A DNA stretch of 64,000 bases from Mesorhizobium denitrificans (GTDB lineage: Bacteria; Pseudomonadota; Alphaproteobacteria; Rhizobiales; Rhizobiaceae), in the NCBI RefSeq assembly GCF_003403035.1, contig NZ_QURN01000003.1, positions 266,737 to 330,736 of the forward strand. The letters are read 5' to 3'. Position numbers and translations under genes: made by a program. The notes under the pieces were generated by a model, which made no database searches, was not told where the DNA came from, and saw nothing but the letters and a program-made list of their open reading frames with translations. Shown piece by piece: positions 33,863 through 43,036 of the stretch. Numbering within the stretch: position 1 is the stretch's first letter; the number at the start of each line of letters is the position of its first letter.

Positions 33863-36240
33863 GCAGGACCGCAGATCCAGCCGCGGCGGTGATGGACCTT
33901 CCGCGCCGGGACGCCCCGGACAAGCTTGCGGGGCGTACGCGCTACACTGTGGATATGGCGGGCCCTGGAACGCTCCACGCAGCCATCCGGCGCGCTGATA
34001 TTCCGCGCGGTCGCATTATTCGCGTTGAGAGCGGTGTTGCGCGGCAGATGCCGGGCGTGCGCGCTATCGTGACCGCGCAAGATGCACCTGGTACGCATGG
34101 CATTGGCATTTCCGACCATCCGCTCTTTGCCGGAAAGGAAATTCGCTACAATGGCGAACCGATCGCGGCCGTAGCGGCCGACACGCTGGAGCAGGCGCGA
34201 GCCGCCGCTGCCGCAATCATCGTAGAGGTCGAAGCGCTCCCTCCAGTGCTAACCATGGCCGAAGCGCTGTCGCCATCTGCGCCGCTCGTTCACGAAGGCT
34301 GGAAAGACTACGGCGTGCTGTTCGAAGGTGGCGCACGCAAAGGCAATATTGCGTGGGAAGCCAAGGTCGTTCGCGGCGATACCGACGCCGCTTTCGCGCG
34401 ACCGGACGTGACCATTGTTGAAGGTTGCTATGAAGTCGGGCGGCAGAGCCACATGCCGTTTGAGCCACGCGCGGCAATCGCCACCTTTGAGGATGGCCGC
34501 CTGCACCTCGTCACGTCTACGCAGGTGCCATGGACCGTGCGCGCGGTAACATCGAGCCTGCTCGGCATCCCCTCCTCGCAAGTGCGTATTACGGTGCCAC
34601 CCGTGGGCGCCGGCTTCGGCCTGAAATTCGATTGCACTATTGAACCAGTCGCCGCGCTGCTTGCATGGAAAACCGGGCGACGTGTCTCCCTTGCCAATTC
34701 GCGGCAGGAGGAAATGGCTACCTGCCTGTGCCGCGAGAACGCGCAAATTCGCATTCGCTCCGCCGTCACCACCGAAGGCGAGATTGTCGGGCGAGAAGCA
34801 ACGGTTTTGATGGATTGCGGCGCCTATGGCGGCGAGCAGATATTCCTCACCACCATGACCGCGCATACGCTTGGCAGCAATTATCGTCTCGGTTCGGTGC
34901 GGCTATCCACACGCGCCATCTATACGAATACGCCGCCCAACGGTGCGTTTCGCGCCTGCAACGGTGTCTACAACACATTCGCGCTTGAGCGGCATACAGA
35001 CGAAATCTGCGCCGCGATTGGTATGGACCCTGTCGAGTTCCGCCGCCGCGCGGTGTTCCGGGACGGCTCAATTGGCTCGACGGGTCAGGTGTTTGAAGGC
35101 GAAGTGCTGGTTCCCATGATCGAGCGAATGGAAGCGCTCAAACAGAAGTCCGGATCCAGAGAAGCAGAAGCTGGAGGGCGTCTATATGGTCGAGCGACCA
35201 CGGTTGGAAGCTGGTTCGTTTTCGTCGGCCCCTCCGCCGCAACGGTAAACCTGAACGCCGATGGCAGCGCAACGCTCGTCACGTCGGGCGTCGAGATCGG
35301 CTCCGGCACGATGGTGCAGGCCCTGCCGCAGATCGTTGCGGGGCAGCTCGGCATTCGTCCGCAAGATGTTGTGGTGAAAGCCGCAGACACAGACGCTGCT
35401 GGTTATGACGTCGGCGTAGGCGGCGGTCGCACAACCGTATCGCTCGGTGCAGCAAGCGTGAAGGCTTGCGAAGATGTTCTCTCCAAGCTGCTGCCGGTCG
35501 CGGCTGAAATGCTCCAGACCTCGCAGGACAATCTTGTGCTGGGCAAAGGCCGCATCGAAATTGCGGGGCGTAAGGGATCAGGTGCGACCATCGCTTCAGT
35601 CGCGCAGCGCGCTCAGGCTCTTCATGGACCGGTCACTGGTTCCGGCTCATTCACCGGGCAAGGTGTGCCATCCATGGCCGGCTGCGCGATGGGCCATTTC
35701 ATCAATGCAATCGACATTCCGATTTTCGCTGTGCACGATTGCGAAGTGGCCGTCGATCCTGACACCGGCCACGTGGAAATTCTCTCCTACAAGGTGGTGC
35801 AGGATGTCGGCCGAGCGCTGAACCCGCGCGCGATCCACGGCCAGATTCAAGGTGGCGTCGTTCAGGGCTTGGGCTATGCCCTGCATGAAGATGTGACCAT
35901 CGACGCCAAGGGACGCATCGCTCAAGATAGCTTCGAAACATACCGGATACCGCTCGCGCAGGACGTCGTGCCTGTCGAGTTTGAGCTTTTTGAAGGTGCG
36001 CCTTCGATTGGCCCGCTGGGCGTCAAGGGCGCGGGCGAGGTGCCAATCCTCAACGTCGGTGCGGCGGTTGCCTGTGCAGTTGCCAACGCCACCGGCAAGC
36101 CGGTTAGCCGCTTGCCCCTAACACCGCCGCGTGTGCTTGGCTTACTCGTTTCAGACGAGCCGCCTCTCGATCATCCTCACATCGGGAAAGACTGGTCCAG
36201 CAACGTAATTGCTTTGCCGCAATCGGTCCGAGCAGGTTAA
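33859..36240 (+). CDS. Molybdenum hydroxylase molybdopterin-binding subunit (CoxL/XdhC-like)
   Basis: Large catalytic subunit of 793 residues of the xanthine oxidase family, hydroxylating a carbon next to a ring nitrogen or an aldehyde with water. The conserved GAFRAC segment lies near the substrate site, and the active-site Glu727 is in GVKGAGEVP. The AYRCSFR loop of CO dehydrogenase is absent, so this is not a CO oxidiser. No XdhC/CoxF-type maturation or molybdenum-cofactor genes are nearby. With hyuAB just upstream, the likely order is ring hydroxylation to a lactam or hydantoin and then ATP-driven ring opening. Confidence 0.93.
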   Translation: MSRTADPAAAVMDLPRRDAPDKLAGRTRYTVDMAGPGTLHAAIRRADIPRGRIIRVESGVARQMPGVRAIVTAQDAPGTHGIGISDHPLFAGKEIRYNGEPIAAVAADTLEQARAAAAAIIVEVEALPPVLTMAEALSPSAPLVHEGWKDYGVLFEGGARKGNIAWEAKVVRGDTDAAFARPDVTIVEGCYEVGRQSHMPFEPRAAIATFEDGRLHLVTSTQVPWTVRAVTSSLLGIPSSQVRITVPPVGAGFGLKFDCTIEPVAALLAWKTGRRVSLANSRQEEMATCLCRENAQIRIRSAVTTEGEIVGREATVLMDCGAYGGEQIFLTTMTAHTLGSNYRLGSVRLSTRAIYTNTPPNGAFRACNGVYNTFALERHTDEICAAIGMDPVEFRRRAVFRDGSIGSTGQVFEGEVLVPMIERMEALKQKSGSREAEAGGRLYGRATTVGSWFVFVGPSAATVNLNADGSATLVTSGVEIGSGTMVQALPQIVAGQLGIRPQDVVVKAADTDAAGYDVGVGGGRTTVSLGAASVKACEDVLSKLLPVAAEMLQTSQDNLVLGKGRIEIAGRKGSGATIASVAQRAQALHGPVTGSGSFTGQGVPSMAGCAMGHFINAIDIPIFAVHDCEVAVDPDTGHVEILSYKVVQDVGRALNPRAIHGQIQGGVVQGLGYALHEDVTIDAKGRIAQDSFETYRIPLAQDVVPVEFELFEGAPSIGPLGVKGAGEVPILNVGAAVACAVANATGKPVSRLPLTPPRVLGLLVSDEPPLDHPHIGKDWSSNVIALPQSVRAG

Positions 36241-36273
36241 GATACAACATCTTTTTGAACACTCGGAGTAGCC

Positions 36274-37656
36274 ATGAGCGCCCTGTCAAATTCGCTTGCC
36301 GCAACCGACATCGCATCGACGATGCACCCATACACAAACCTTCGCCAGCACGAGGCGACAGGGCCGCTCATCATCGCCCGTGGCGACGGAGTTCGGGTCT
36401 ATGACGACCGTGGCAAGGAATATATCGAGGGCCTGGCTGGCCTCTGGTCAGTTGCGGTTGGCTTTTCGGAAAAGCGCCTGGCGGATGCTGCCTACAAACA
36501 AATGCTCCAGCTCCCCTACTATCACACCTTCTCCTCCAAATCGCACGAACCCTCGATCCGGCTGGCGGAAAAGCTGGTGGAGATGACGCCCGAGCCGCTC
36601 ACCCGCGCGTTTTTCACCTCCTCAGGCTCGGAAGCGAACGACACAATCGTCAAGATGATATGGTTCATGAACAATGGACTTGGGCGCCCGCAGAAGAAAA
36701 AATTCATCTCCCGCGTCAAGGGCTATCACGGCATCACGGTCGCGTCGGGCAGCCTGACGGGCTTGCCGGGAAATCATCGTGATTTCGATCTTCCCGCAAT
36801 TCCGGTCCATCACCTCACCTGCCCACACTTTTATCGCTTTGGGCAGGAGGGCGAGGACGAAGCCGCGTTCACTGCGCGCCTGCTGGCTGAACTCGAAGCC
36901 GTCATCGAAGCCGAAGGTGCCGACACGATCGCTGCCTTCATCGGTGAGCCTCTGATGGCCGCAGGCGGCGTGCTTCCCCCGCCCGCCGGTTATTGGGAAG
37001 GCGTGGAGCGCATTTGCCGCGCCAATGACATACTGATCATTTCCGACGAAGTGATTTGCGGCTTTGGACGGCTCGGCACTCCATTCGGCTGTCAGAAATA
37101 CAATTTCACGCCTGACATTATCACGCTTTCCAAGCAGATTACGTCATCCTACATGCCGCTCGCTGCGGTCATGTTCTCAGAGCCGATTTATCAGGCAATC
37201 GCCGACAATTCCGCCAAGCTCAACAATTTCGGCCACGGATTCACTGCATCCGGGCACCCCGTTGCAACAGCGGTCGCACTAGAAAATCTCGCCATCATCG
37301 AAGAGAAAGACCTGATGGGCAACGCAGCGCGTCTGGAAGAGAAATTCCAGGCCGGCATTCGCAGCTTTGCTGACCACCCACTCGTGGGCGAAGCGCGCGG
37401 CGCGGGCCTCATCGGTGCGCTGGAACTGGTTGCCGACAAGGCCACCAAGCGGCCATTCGACCCGGTCGGGCGCGCCGGTGCCGTGGCAAACCGCATCGGC
37501 CACGAAGAAGGCCTGATTTTCCGCTCTATCGGCGACCAGCTCGCGCTTTGCCCGCCGATGATCGTCACCGAGGACGACGTCGCTGAAATTATGGCCCGTT
37601 TGGGTCGCACGATGGACCGTCTGCCTGCAGCGCTTGCGGCTGAGGGCATCGCGTGA
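36274..37656 (+). CDS. Class III aminotransferase (omega-amino acid:pyruvate type)
   Basis: PLP aminotransferase of 460 residues. The SSGSEAND loop is at 116-123, Asp258 (SDEV) binds the cofactor nitrogen, and the Schiff-base Lys287 lies in LSKQITSSYMPL. It resembles omega-amino acid and diamine:pyruvate aminotransferases and would remove a terminal amino group, for example from an omega-amino acid freed by lactam opening. 33 bp behind the molybdenum subunit gene and overlapping the NTF2-like gene by 4 bp. Distinct subgroup from the aminotransferase at 6769. Confidence 0.92.
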   Translation: MSALSNSLAATDIASTMHPYTNLRQHEATGPLIIARGDGVRVYDDRGKEYIEGLAGLWSVAVGFSEKRLADAAYKQMLQLPYYHTFSSKSHEPSIRLAEKLVEMTPEPLTRAFFTSSGSEANDTIVKMIWFMNNGLGRPQKKKFISRVKGYHGITVASGSLTGLPGNHRDFDLPAIPVHHLTCPHFYRFGQEGEDEAAFTARLLAELEAVIEAEGADTIAAFIGEPLMAAGGVLPPPAGYWEGVERICRANDILIISDEVICGFGRLGTPFGCQKYNFTPDIITLSKQITSSYMPLAAVMFSEPIYQAIADNSAKLNNFGHGFTASGHPVATAVALENLAIIEEKDLMGNAARLEEKFQAGIRSFADHPLVGEARGAGLIGALELVADKATKRPFDPVGRAGAVANRIGHEEGLIFRSIGDQLALCPPMIVTEDDVAEIMARLGRTMDRLPAALAAEGIA

Positions 37657-38039
37657 GCGACAACGGAATCACAGCAAGGCGTCTTGCCTTGCTGGATAGA
37701 TTCCTTGCGGCCTGGAACGCGCGGGATGTGGATGGGTTGATGGCCTGCATGGCGCAGGACTGCGCGTTTCACGCCTCCGCCGGACCAGACGCCGAAGGCC
37801 GTAAATTCGTTGGGCGCGATGTAGTTCGCGCCTCTTACGCCGCGCTTTTCGACACGTTTCCGAAAGCAGCGTGGACGCGTGGCAGCCATGTTGTAACTGG
37901 TGATATCGGCCTGTCTTCCTGGCGCTTTGTCGGCACGAATGCTTCGGGCCAGCAGGTGGACGTCGATGGCTGCGATATTTTCACCTTCGCGGGCGACCTG
38001 ATCGCATTGAAGGATTCGTATCGCAAAGCGCGAACGTAA
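37653..38039 (+). CDS. NTF2-like / SnoaL-type small protein
   Basis: 128-residue protein with the NTF2-like cone-fold pattern (LLDRFLAAWNARDVDGLMACMAQD style start, then alternating strands ending in FAGDLIALKDSYRK). Starts at GTG 37653, overlapping the aminotransferase stop. Members act as isomerases, hydrolases or ligand-binding proteins, so the specific role is unknown; it may handle an intermediate of the ring-degradation operon. Last gene before the convergent importer, with the minus-strand terminator at 38066-38104 between them. Confidence 0.85.
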   Translation: MSDNGITARRLALLDRFLAAWNARDVDGLMACMAQDCAFHASAGPDAEGRKFVGRDVVRASYAALFDTFPKAAWTRGSHVVTGDIGLSSWRFVGTNASGQQVDVDGCDIFTFAGDLIALKDSYRKART

Positions 38040-38065
38040 CCGCATCCCATTTTCAAACCCCGAAC

Positions 38066-38104
38066 AAAAAAAAACGCCCGGCCAAGCTTTGACTTGGCCG
38101 GGCG
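38066..38104 (-). terminator. Rho-independent terminator of the liv/pxp operon
   Basis: Perfect 12-bp stem CGCCCGGCCAAG / CTTGGCCGGGCG with loop of 6, followed on the minus strand by nine T (the A-run 38066-38074 on plus). Lies 41 bp after the stop of the branched-chain-type binding protein. No T-run on the plus strand, so it acts mainly for the minus-strand operon. Confidence 0.9.
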
Positions 38105-38145
38105 CGGGGTATTGCAACCGGCGCCGATCCGGTTGCAAAGCCGCT

Positions 38146-39333
38146 TTATTTCAATAGCGCTTCAAGCGGCACCGGCTCGGAAATGGTCCAGCTATCGACC
38201 ACGCCAGGCTTGCCATCCTTGACCTCGATGATTTCATACTTGGTCGTGTTCTGGTGATGCAGTTCCGCGGAGAAAGTGCGAGGACCAAAAATCGTTGGCT
38301 CGTTCTTCATCTTTTCAAGCTCGGCAACCACGGCGTCTGCGTCGGTCGTACCTGCGCGTTCAACAGCCTTTGCCCAAACGTCGATCATCACGTAGCCCGG
38401 ATAGGCATACTGGCTGGAAGGATCAGAACCCGTCTTTGCTTTGTAAGCAGCGTTGAACTTGCTGACGTCGGGATTAGGATCGTCGCCATAGATCGAGCCC
38501 TGCACAGGCACGTAAAAATTGGTCAGGTCTGGAACGGCCGAGAGCCAGTAGCTGCCGTCCATGCTCGACCCATTGAGGATCGGCGCATTGATACCGGCGG
38601 CCCTGATCTGCTTGACGGCAGAAACAGCGCCCGGCATCATGGTGCAGAGCATGATCGCGTCCGGCTCCTGCGGCAGAGCCTTGATGCGCGAGATCTGGGC
38701 GGCAATCGAAGCGTCCTCATTCTTGAACGTATCTTGGCCGACCAGCTTGGCGTCTTTTAGCTTTGGCAGCATCCAGTCGAAACCGTCGCAGATACCCTTG
38801 TTGTATTCAGTCCAGGTATCGAGCAGACGGTAGAAGTTGCGAGCGCCCTTCTTGTTGTAGGCCCATTCCGCCATGGTAGCACCCTGCACGGCAGCAAGTA
38901 CTGAAGCCGAGAAGGAATGCGGGCCGACGCCCTGAATACCGGCCTTCACCGATTCAGCGCAAAGGAAGAACGAAATCTTGCCGGCATCTTCCGCCGCAAG
39001 TGCAGCCGGTGAACCGAAGTCGTAATCGCACGAAACGACTACAAGGTCGGCGCCGCCGTCGATGACAGTCAGACCGGCTTTGGCGCCTTCAGCGCGGTCG
39101 GTCTTGGTGTCCGCCTTGATGACTTCGATCTGCTTGCCAAGCAAACCACCGGCGGCATTGATCTCGTCGATGCGGATCATGGCCGCATCCTGCGCAGGCT
39201 TGTCATAGGCTTCCATAAAGCCGGATTCCGCCGTAGCGAAGCCGACAATGATCTTGTCGTCATCGGCCAACGCCGGGAAGGCGCTGGAGACGGCGATCAG
39301 CGCCGTCGCTAATAGTCTTGTCTTGTATGCCAT
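38146..39333 (-). CDS. ABC transporter substrate-binding protein, branched-chain amino acid family
   Basis: Periplasmic binding protein of 395 residues (Peripla_BP_6/LivK type). Signal peptide ends near residue 23 (ALA/DDD). The mature chain shows GFATAESGFMEAYDKPAQDAA and GGLLGKQIEVIKADTKTD, typical of the HAAT family. The ATG at 39333 has an AGGAGA site. Last gene of the ten-gene operon and followed by a strong terminator. The operon partners (Pxp, biotin carboxylase) suggest the ligand is a cyclic amide, pyroglutamate-like compound or amino-acid derivative, not leucine. Confidence 0.92.
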   Translation of the reverse strand: MAYKTRLLATALIAVSSAFPALADDDKIIVGFATAESGFMEAYDKPAQDAAMIRIDEINAAGGLLGKQIEVIKADTKTDRAEGAKAGLTVIDGGADLVVVSCDYDFGSPAALAAEDAGKISFFLCAESVKAGIQGVGPHSFSASVLAAVQGATMAEWAYNKKGARNFYRLLDTWTEYNKGICDGFDWMLPKLKDAKLVGQDTFKNEDASIAAQISRIKALPQEPDAIMLCTMMPGAVSAVKQIRAAGINAPILNGSSMDGSYWLSAVPDLTNFYVPVQGSIYGDDPNPDVSKFNAAYKAKTGSDPSSQYAYPGYVMIDVWAKAVERAGTTDADAVVAELEKMKNEPTIFGPRTFSAELHHQNTTKYEIIEVKDGKPGVVDSWTISEPVPLEALLK

Positions 39334-39371
39334 TGACGTCTCCTATGGTTTGGCCATGAGTCCGCGGCCGT

Positions 39372-40460
39372 TCACTTCGTTTTCTTGCGAAAGAGCGTGA
39401 CTTCGCGATTGCCCATAAGGCCAGTCGGGCGCAATGCGAGGATCACGATCATGATGATGCCGAGCGCGATCTCCTGAAGCCCCTTCGGAATCGCAAAGGT
39501 CGAGTCGCCGATCGGCACGCCCGCCTCAAGCCAGCGGAGAGCTTGAATGAGAGCGGATAGAAGCACGACCCCGATGACACCGCCGGAAAGGCTGCCCATC
39601 CCACCGACAACGAGCATCGACAGAGTGGTGAAGGTGAGGCCGAGATAGAAGGTGTCGGGCGTGACTACGCCGACCGAGTGGGCCATGAGCGCACCGCCCA
39701 GCCCCATGATTGCACCCGATACCGCAAACGCTACAAGGCGCTCGCGGGGAATATCGACGCCGGAAGCTGCAGCCGCTGTTGGTTCGTCACGCGCAGCACG
39801 CAGAGCCAACCCTGAACGGGAGATAGCATGCGCCCAGGCAATGAAAACCGCGACGACCGCAGCAATCATGTAAGGCCAGATCGTGCGAACGATCGGAATG
39901 CCCACGACCGAAGAGGTTGCGCCCGTTACACTTTCCCAATTCGAATAGATCGCATTGATCATAGCCAGCACGGCGAAGGTCGCAATCGAGGCCGCGATGC
40001 CCGATAATCGCATCAGCACGCGTCCGAATATCAGCGCCATAACGCCCGCGAAAAGGGAGGCTAGAACCGCCGCTTGCCAATATGGCAGCTTCGTTGCAAG
40101 CAGCCATTCGGGAAGGCCGGGCAATGATATTTTCTTCATCGCCGGATTGATCGTGAGCCACGCCGCCGCATACGCCCCAAGGCATGTGAAGGCGATGTGG
40201 CCGAAGCTCATCACGCCCGAATTGCCGATGAATACATACAGCCCGACGACTAGTATAACCCGCACGAATACGTCGATCACAGTCTGGTTGAACGGGCGTG
40301 ACCCGATCATGAATGTAATCACCGCGATGGCGACCAGCAGCAGCGAAAGCAGCAATGGCGTCCATATCGTGCGGCCGGCAAGCGAAAAGCGGGAAGGCTG
40401 GCGAACGGCGATCTTGTCGCTGTCCAGCGCGTGGGTGTCGACTGTGGTCGCGTTGGACAT
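39372..40460 (-). CDS. Branched-chain amino acid-type ABC permease (LivM family)
   Basis: Permease of 362 residues with about ten hydrophobic segments. The LivM hallmark GASGVDIPRERLVAFAVSGA-like loop (AAASGVDIPRERL) and a GALMAHSVGVVTPD stretch are present. Pairs with the LivH-type permease whose stop lies 3 bp upstream of this start. A 38-bp gap separates it from the binding protein. Inner-membrane channel of the importer. Confidence 0.93.
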   Translation of the reverse strand: MSNATTVDTHALDSDKIAVRQPSRFSLAGRTIWTPLLLSLLLVAIAVITFMIGSRPFNQTVIDVFVRVILVVGLYVFIGNSGVMSFGHIAFTCLGAYAAAWLTINPAMKKISLPGLPEWLLATKLPYWQAAVLASLFAGVMALIFGRVLMRLSGIAASIATFAVLAMINAIYSNWESVTGATSSVVGIPIVRTIWPYMIAAVVAVFIAWAHAISRSGLALRAARDEPTAAAASGVDIPRERLVAFAVSGAIMGLGGALMAHSVGVVTPDTFYLGLTFTTLSMLVVGGMGSLSGGVIGVVLLSALIQALRWLEAGVPIGDSTFAIPKGLQEIALGIIMIVILALRPTGLMGNREVTLFRKKTK

Positions 40461-40463
40461 GGT

Positions 40464-41369
40464 TCAGACCCTTTCCTTGGTGCCGCGGGCGACAAGGAGC
40501 CCCTGCGGTCGAAAGAGAAGCACGAGAATGACAGCGCCGTAGACGAACGCGTCTCGGAATGGACGGGCATCGACGGGCAGCACCACTTGCATGACGACAG
40601 ACGCAGCGCCGAGCAGGAAGCCAGCAAGCACTGCGCCGCCGAGACTGCCTAGCCCGCCGATAACAGTCGCAATAAAGGCCATCAGCATGATCGCCGCGCC
40701 CATCTGAATGTCTGCGGTACCGGTCTGGCTGCCGAAGATCAGCGCAATCGCTCCGGCCAGAGCCCCAGACAGCGCAAAGGCCAGCATAATCACGCGATTT
40801 GCGCGCACGCCCAACATGCGCGCCATGGCAAAGTTTTCAGCCGCTGCTCGCATTTCGAGGCCGAACCGCGTGCGGCGCAGAAAGATCGTCAGGCCGGCCA
40901 GAACCAGCAATGTCGTAACGATGGTGATGAGCTGCAGCAGCGGTAGCCGCGCACCGAAAATCTCCACGGGCTGCGAAAGTGCAGGCAGCAGCGAGATGGA
41001 TTTTGGTCTGCTCGTGAAGAGCATCAGCAGGAAGTAGCGGATGACGAAGCCGAGCGCGAAGGACGCGATCATCATCGTTGCGGGGCTGGCATCGCGGAAG
41101 CGTCGGAAGACGACGATCTCGCACAGCACCGACAGGCCCGCCCCCACCAGCACCACAAAGGGAATGAGAAGATACCACGGCAAATTACCCGCGAAGACAA
41201 TTGCCACCGCATCGACCGATGGCCACAAAAGCGCAAAGACGCAGAAGGCTATGACGTCACCATGCGCGAAGTTGACCAGCCGCATGACACCGAAGATGAG
41301 CGCGATGCCAAGCGCCCCGAGTGCATAGAGCGAACCAAGCGTGAGAGCATCGAAAACAATCTGAAGCAT
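40464..41369 (-). CDS. Branched-chain amino acid-type ABC permease (LivH family)
   Basis: Permease of 301 residues. The ATG at 41369 is chosen because it follows the livF-type stop with a GAGG site and gives the standard LivH N-terminus (MLQIVFDALTLGSLYAL). An ATG at 41384 adds five residues and cannot be excluded. Shows the family stretches FGVMRLVNFAHGD and TRFGLEMRAAAEN. Works with the LivM-type permease. Confidence 0.92.
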   Translation of the reverse strand: MLQIVFDALTLGSLYALGALGIALIFGVMRLVNFAHGDVIAFCVFALLWPSVDAVAIVFAGNLPWYLLIPFVVLVGAGLSVLCEIVVFRRFRDASPATMMIASFALGFVIRYFLLMLFTSRPKSISLLPALSQPVEIFGARLPLLQLITIVTTLLVLAGLTIFLRRTRFGLEMRAAAENFAMARMLGVRANRVIMLAFALSGALAGAIALIFGSQTGTADIQMGAAIMLMAFIATVIGGLGSLGGAVLAGFLLGAASVVMQVVLPVDARPFRDAFVYGAVILVLLFRPQGLLVARGTKERV

Positions 41370-41370
41370 C

Positions 41371-42105
41371 TCAGTGATCCTCATATCCGAAATAGGCCGC
41401 CTGGATCTGGTCGCCGGTGCCAACCTCGCGCGCATCGCCCTCCAGCACGATCTGCCCGCCACGCATCAGCACCATGCGTCCGCCTGTCATCACCGCGCGC
41501 GTCGAACTTTGCTCGACGATCAGCAGCGTCAGGCCACGTTGGGCGCGCAACGCCATCAGGCGCTCATAGACCTGATCGGTAATGTTCGGCGCGAGGCCAA
41601 GCGATGGTTCATCGATGGCGATCAAACGCGGATTGGTCATCAGCGCGCGGCCAATCACCAGCATCTGTTGCTGACCGCCGGAGAGCAGACCGGCCTGCCC
41701 ATTTCGCCGCTCACGCAGGATCGGGAACGTATCATAGACCGCCTCCAGATCGGACGCGACGCGAGCACGCCAGCCATTCTTGCCGACATGCATACCGGTG
41801 CCGACGAGGAGATTTTCCTCCACGCTTAGCGAACCGAATACGTGACGCCCTTCCGGCACCATTGAGAGGCCGAGCCGCGCGATATCTTCTGGCGCCAAGC
41901 CAGCAAGCGACTTGCCGTCGAGGCTGATGCTTCCCCCGACGATGGGCGTGACGCCTGCGATCGCCCGCAGAAGCGAGGATTTACCCGCTCCATTCGGACC
42001 CGTGATGAAAAGAATATCGCCCTCATTCAGCGAGAAAGAGACACCGCGTACAGCCGTCAGGCGGCCATAGCGGATGACAATATCGGAAACGTCGAGCAGG
42101 CTCAT
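41371..42105 (-). CDS. Branched-chain amino acid-type ABC ATPase (LivF family)
   Basis: ATPase of 244 residues: Walker A GPNGAGKSS near 38-46, signature LLSGGQQQM, Walker B ending AIDEPSLGLAP, all LivF-like. Its GTG/ATG region overlaps the livG-type gene by 4 bp. Energises the LivH/LivM-type channel together with LivG. Confidence 0.94.
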   Translation of the reverse strand: MSLLDVSDIVIRYGRLTAVRGVSFSLNEGDILFITGPNGAGKSSLLRAIAGVTPIVGGSISLDGKSLAGLAPEDIARLGLSMVPEGRHVFGSLSVEENLLVGTGMHVGKNGWRARVASDLEAVYDTFPILRERRNGQAGLLSGGQQQMLVIGRALMTNPRLIAIDEPSLGLAPNITDQVYERLMALRAQRGLTLLIVEQSSTRAVMTGGRMVLMRGGQIVLEGDAREVGTGDQIQAAYFGYEDH

Positions 42106-42857
42106 ACGAGCGCCTCCATGGGCACGGGCGCGTCGGCGGCGGTGCCCATATAGGCATGTCGCACCTTTTCGCTGGCACGGATCGCAGCCGGTGGTCCCTC
42201 CTCTATAACCGCGCCGGAATCCAGCACCACAATGTGGTCGCTGAGGCCCAGCACCAGCCCGACATTATGCTCGATCAGCAGAACGCCACATCCAAGCTCG
42301 TTCGCGATGCGGCGGATCAAGGCAGCGAGATCGCTTGCTTCCTGCGCACTCATGCCCGCAGCGGGTTCGTCCAGAAGCACATGATTGGGCCGCCCCATGA
42401 GCGCTCGGCCAATCGCCACGCGCCGTTCATCGATATATGGCAGCGTGCCCGCGATGCGTCCTGCAAGATCACCTATGCCCATCCAGTCGAGCATGGCTTC
42501 CGCTTCTGCGATAGCATGCCGACGGGTCTGTCCGAGACCCACGCCCGTCACTTCGAGATTGTCGAGCACCGCCAGATCGCGAAAGAGCCTGCCGCTCTGG
42601 AATGTCCGCGCGACGCCGCGGCGGCGCACTTCATGTGGCTTGAAACCCATCAGCGATATTTCGCCCAGGCTCACCTTGCCTTCGGTCGGAGCCTGAAAGC
42701 CCGTCAGCACATTGACCAACGTTGTTTTGCCCGCGCCGTTAGGCCCGATCAAACCGGCAATCTTTCCCTTGTCTACCGTCAAATTGACAGAAGACAGCGC
42801 CTTTAACCCTGCAAAGGCGACAGAGATATTCTCAGCGCGCAGATGACCTACCATCAT
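42102..42857 (-). CDS. Branched-chain amino acid-type ABC ATPase (LivG family)
   Basis: ATPase of 251 residues from the ATG at 42857 (AGAAGGA before it). An in-frame start at 42956 would add a poorly conserved tail. Walker A GPNGAGKTT and Walker B LLDEPAAGMS are visible, along with the long LivG-specific insertion with VARTFQSGRLF. The 179 bp between this start and the pxpC-type stop is the longest gap in the operon, so a secondary promoter there is possible. Confidence 0.93.
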   Translation of the reverse strand: MMVGHLRAENISVAFAGLKALSSVNLTVDKGKIAGLIGPNGAGKTTLVNVLTGFQAPTEGKVSLGEISLMGFKPHEVRRRGVARTFQSGRLFRDLAVLDNLEVTGVGLGQTRRHAIAEAEAMLDWMGIGDLAGRIAGTLPYIDERRVAIGRALMGRPNHVLLDEPAAGMSAQEASDLAALIRRIANELGCGVLLIEHNVGLVLGLSDHIVVLDSGAVIEEGPPAAIRASEKVRHAYMGTAADAPVPMEALV

Positions 42858-43036
42858 CCATTCCTTCTCACCCGCTTTGGAGAAGGCACGCGACCTCGAT
42901 GCCGCCAACACGACGTCATGGTCACGATTGTCTTCCCCTTCGATCACTGGCCACATCTAACGCGCGGCTTGGATCATTAATTGCGCCGTCGCCGACGCGT
43001 TCTCTGCGGCTCGTCCTCCAGCCGCTTTGGCCCTCG

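Noticed and set aside
33859..36240. Carbon monoxide dehydrogenase large subunit
   Set aside because: The AYRCSFR active-site loop typical of CO dehydrogenase is missing; only the general xanthine-oxidase-family features are present.
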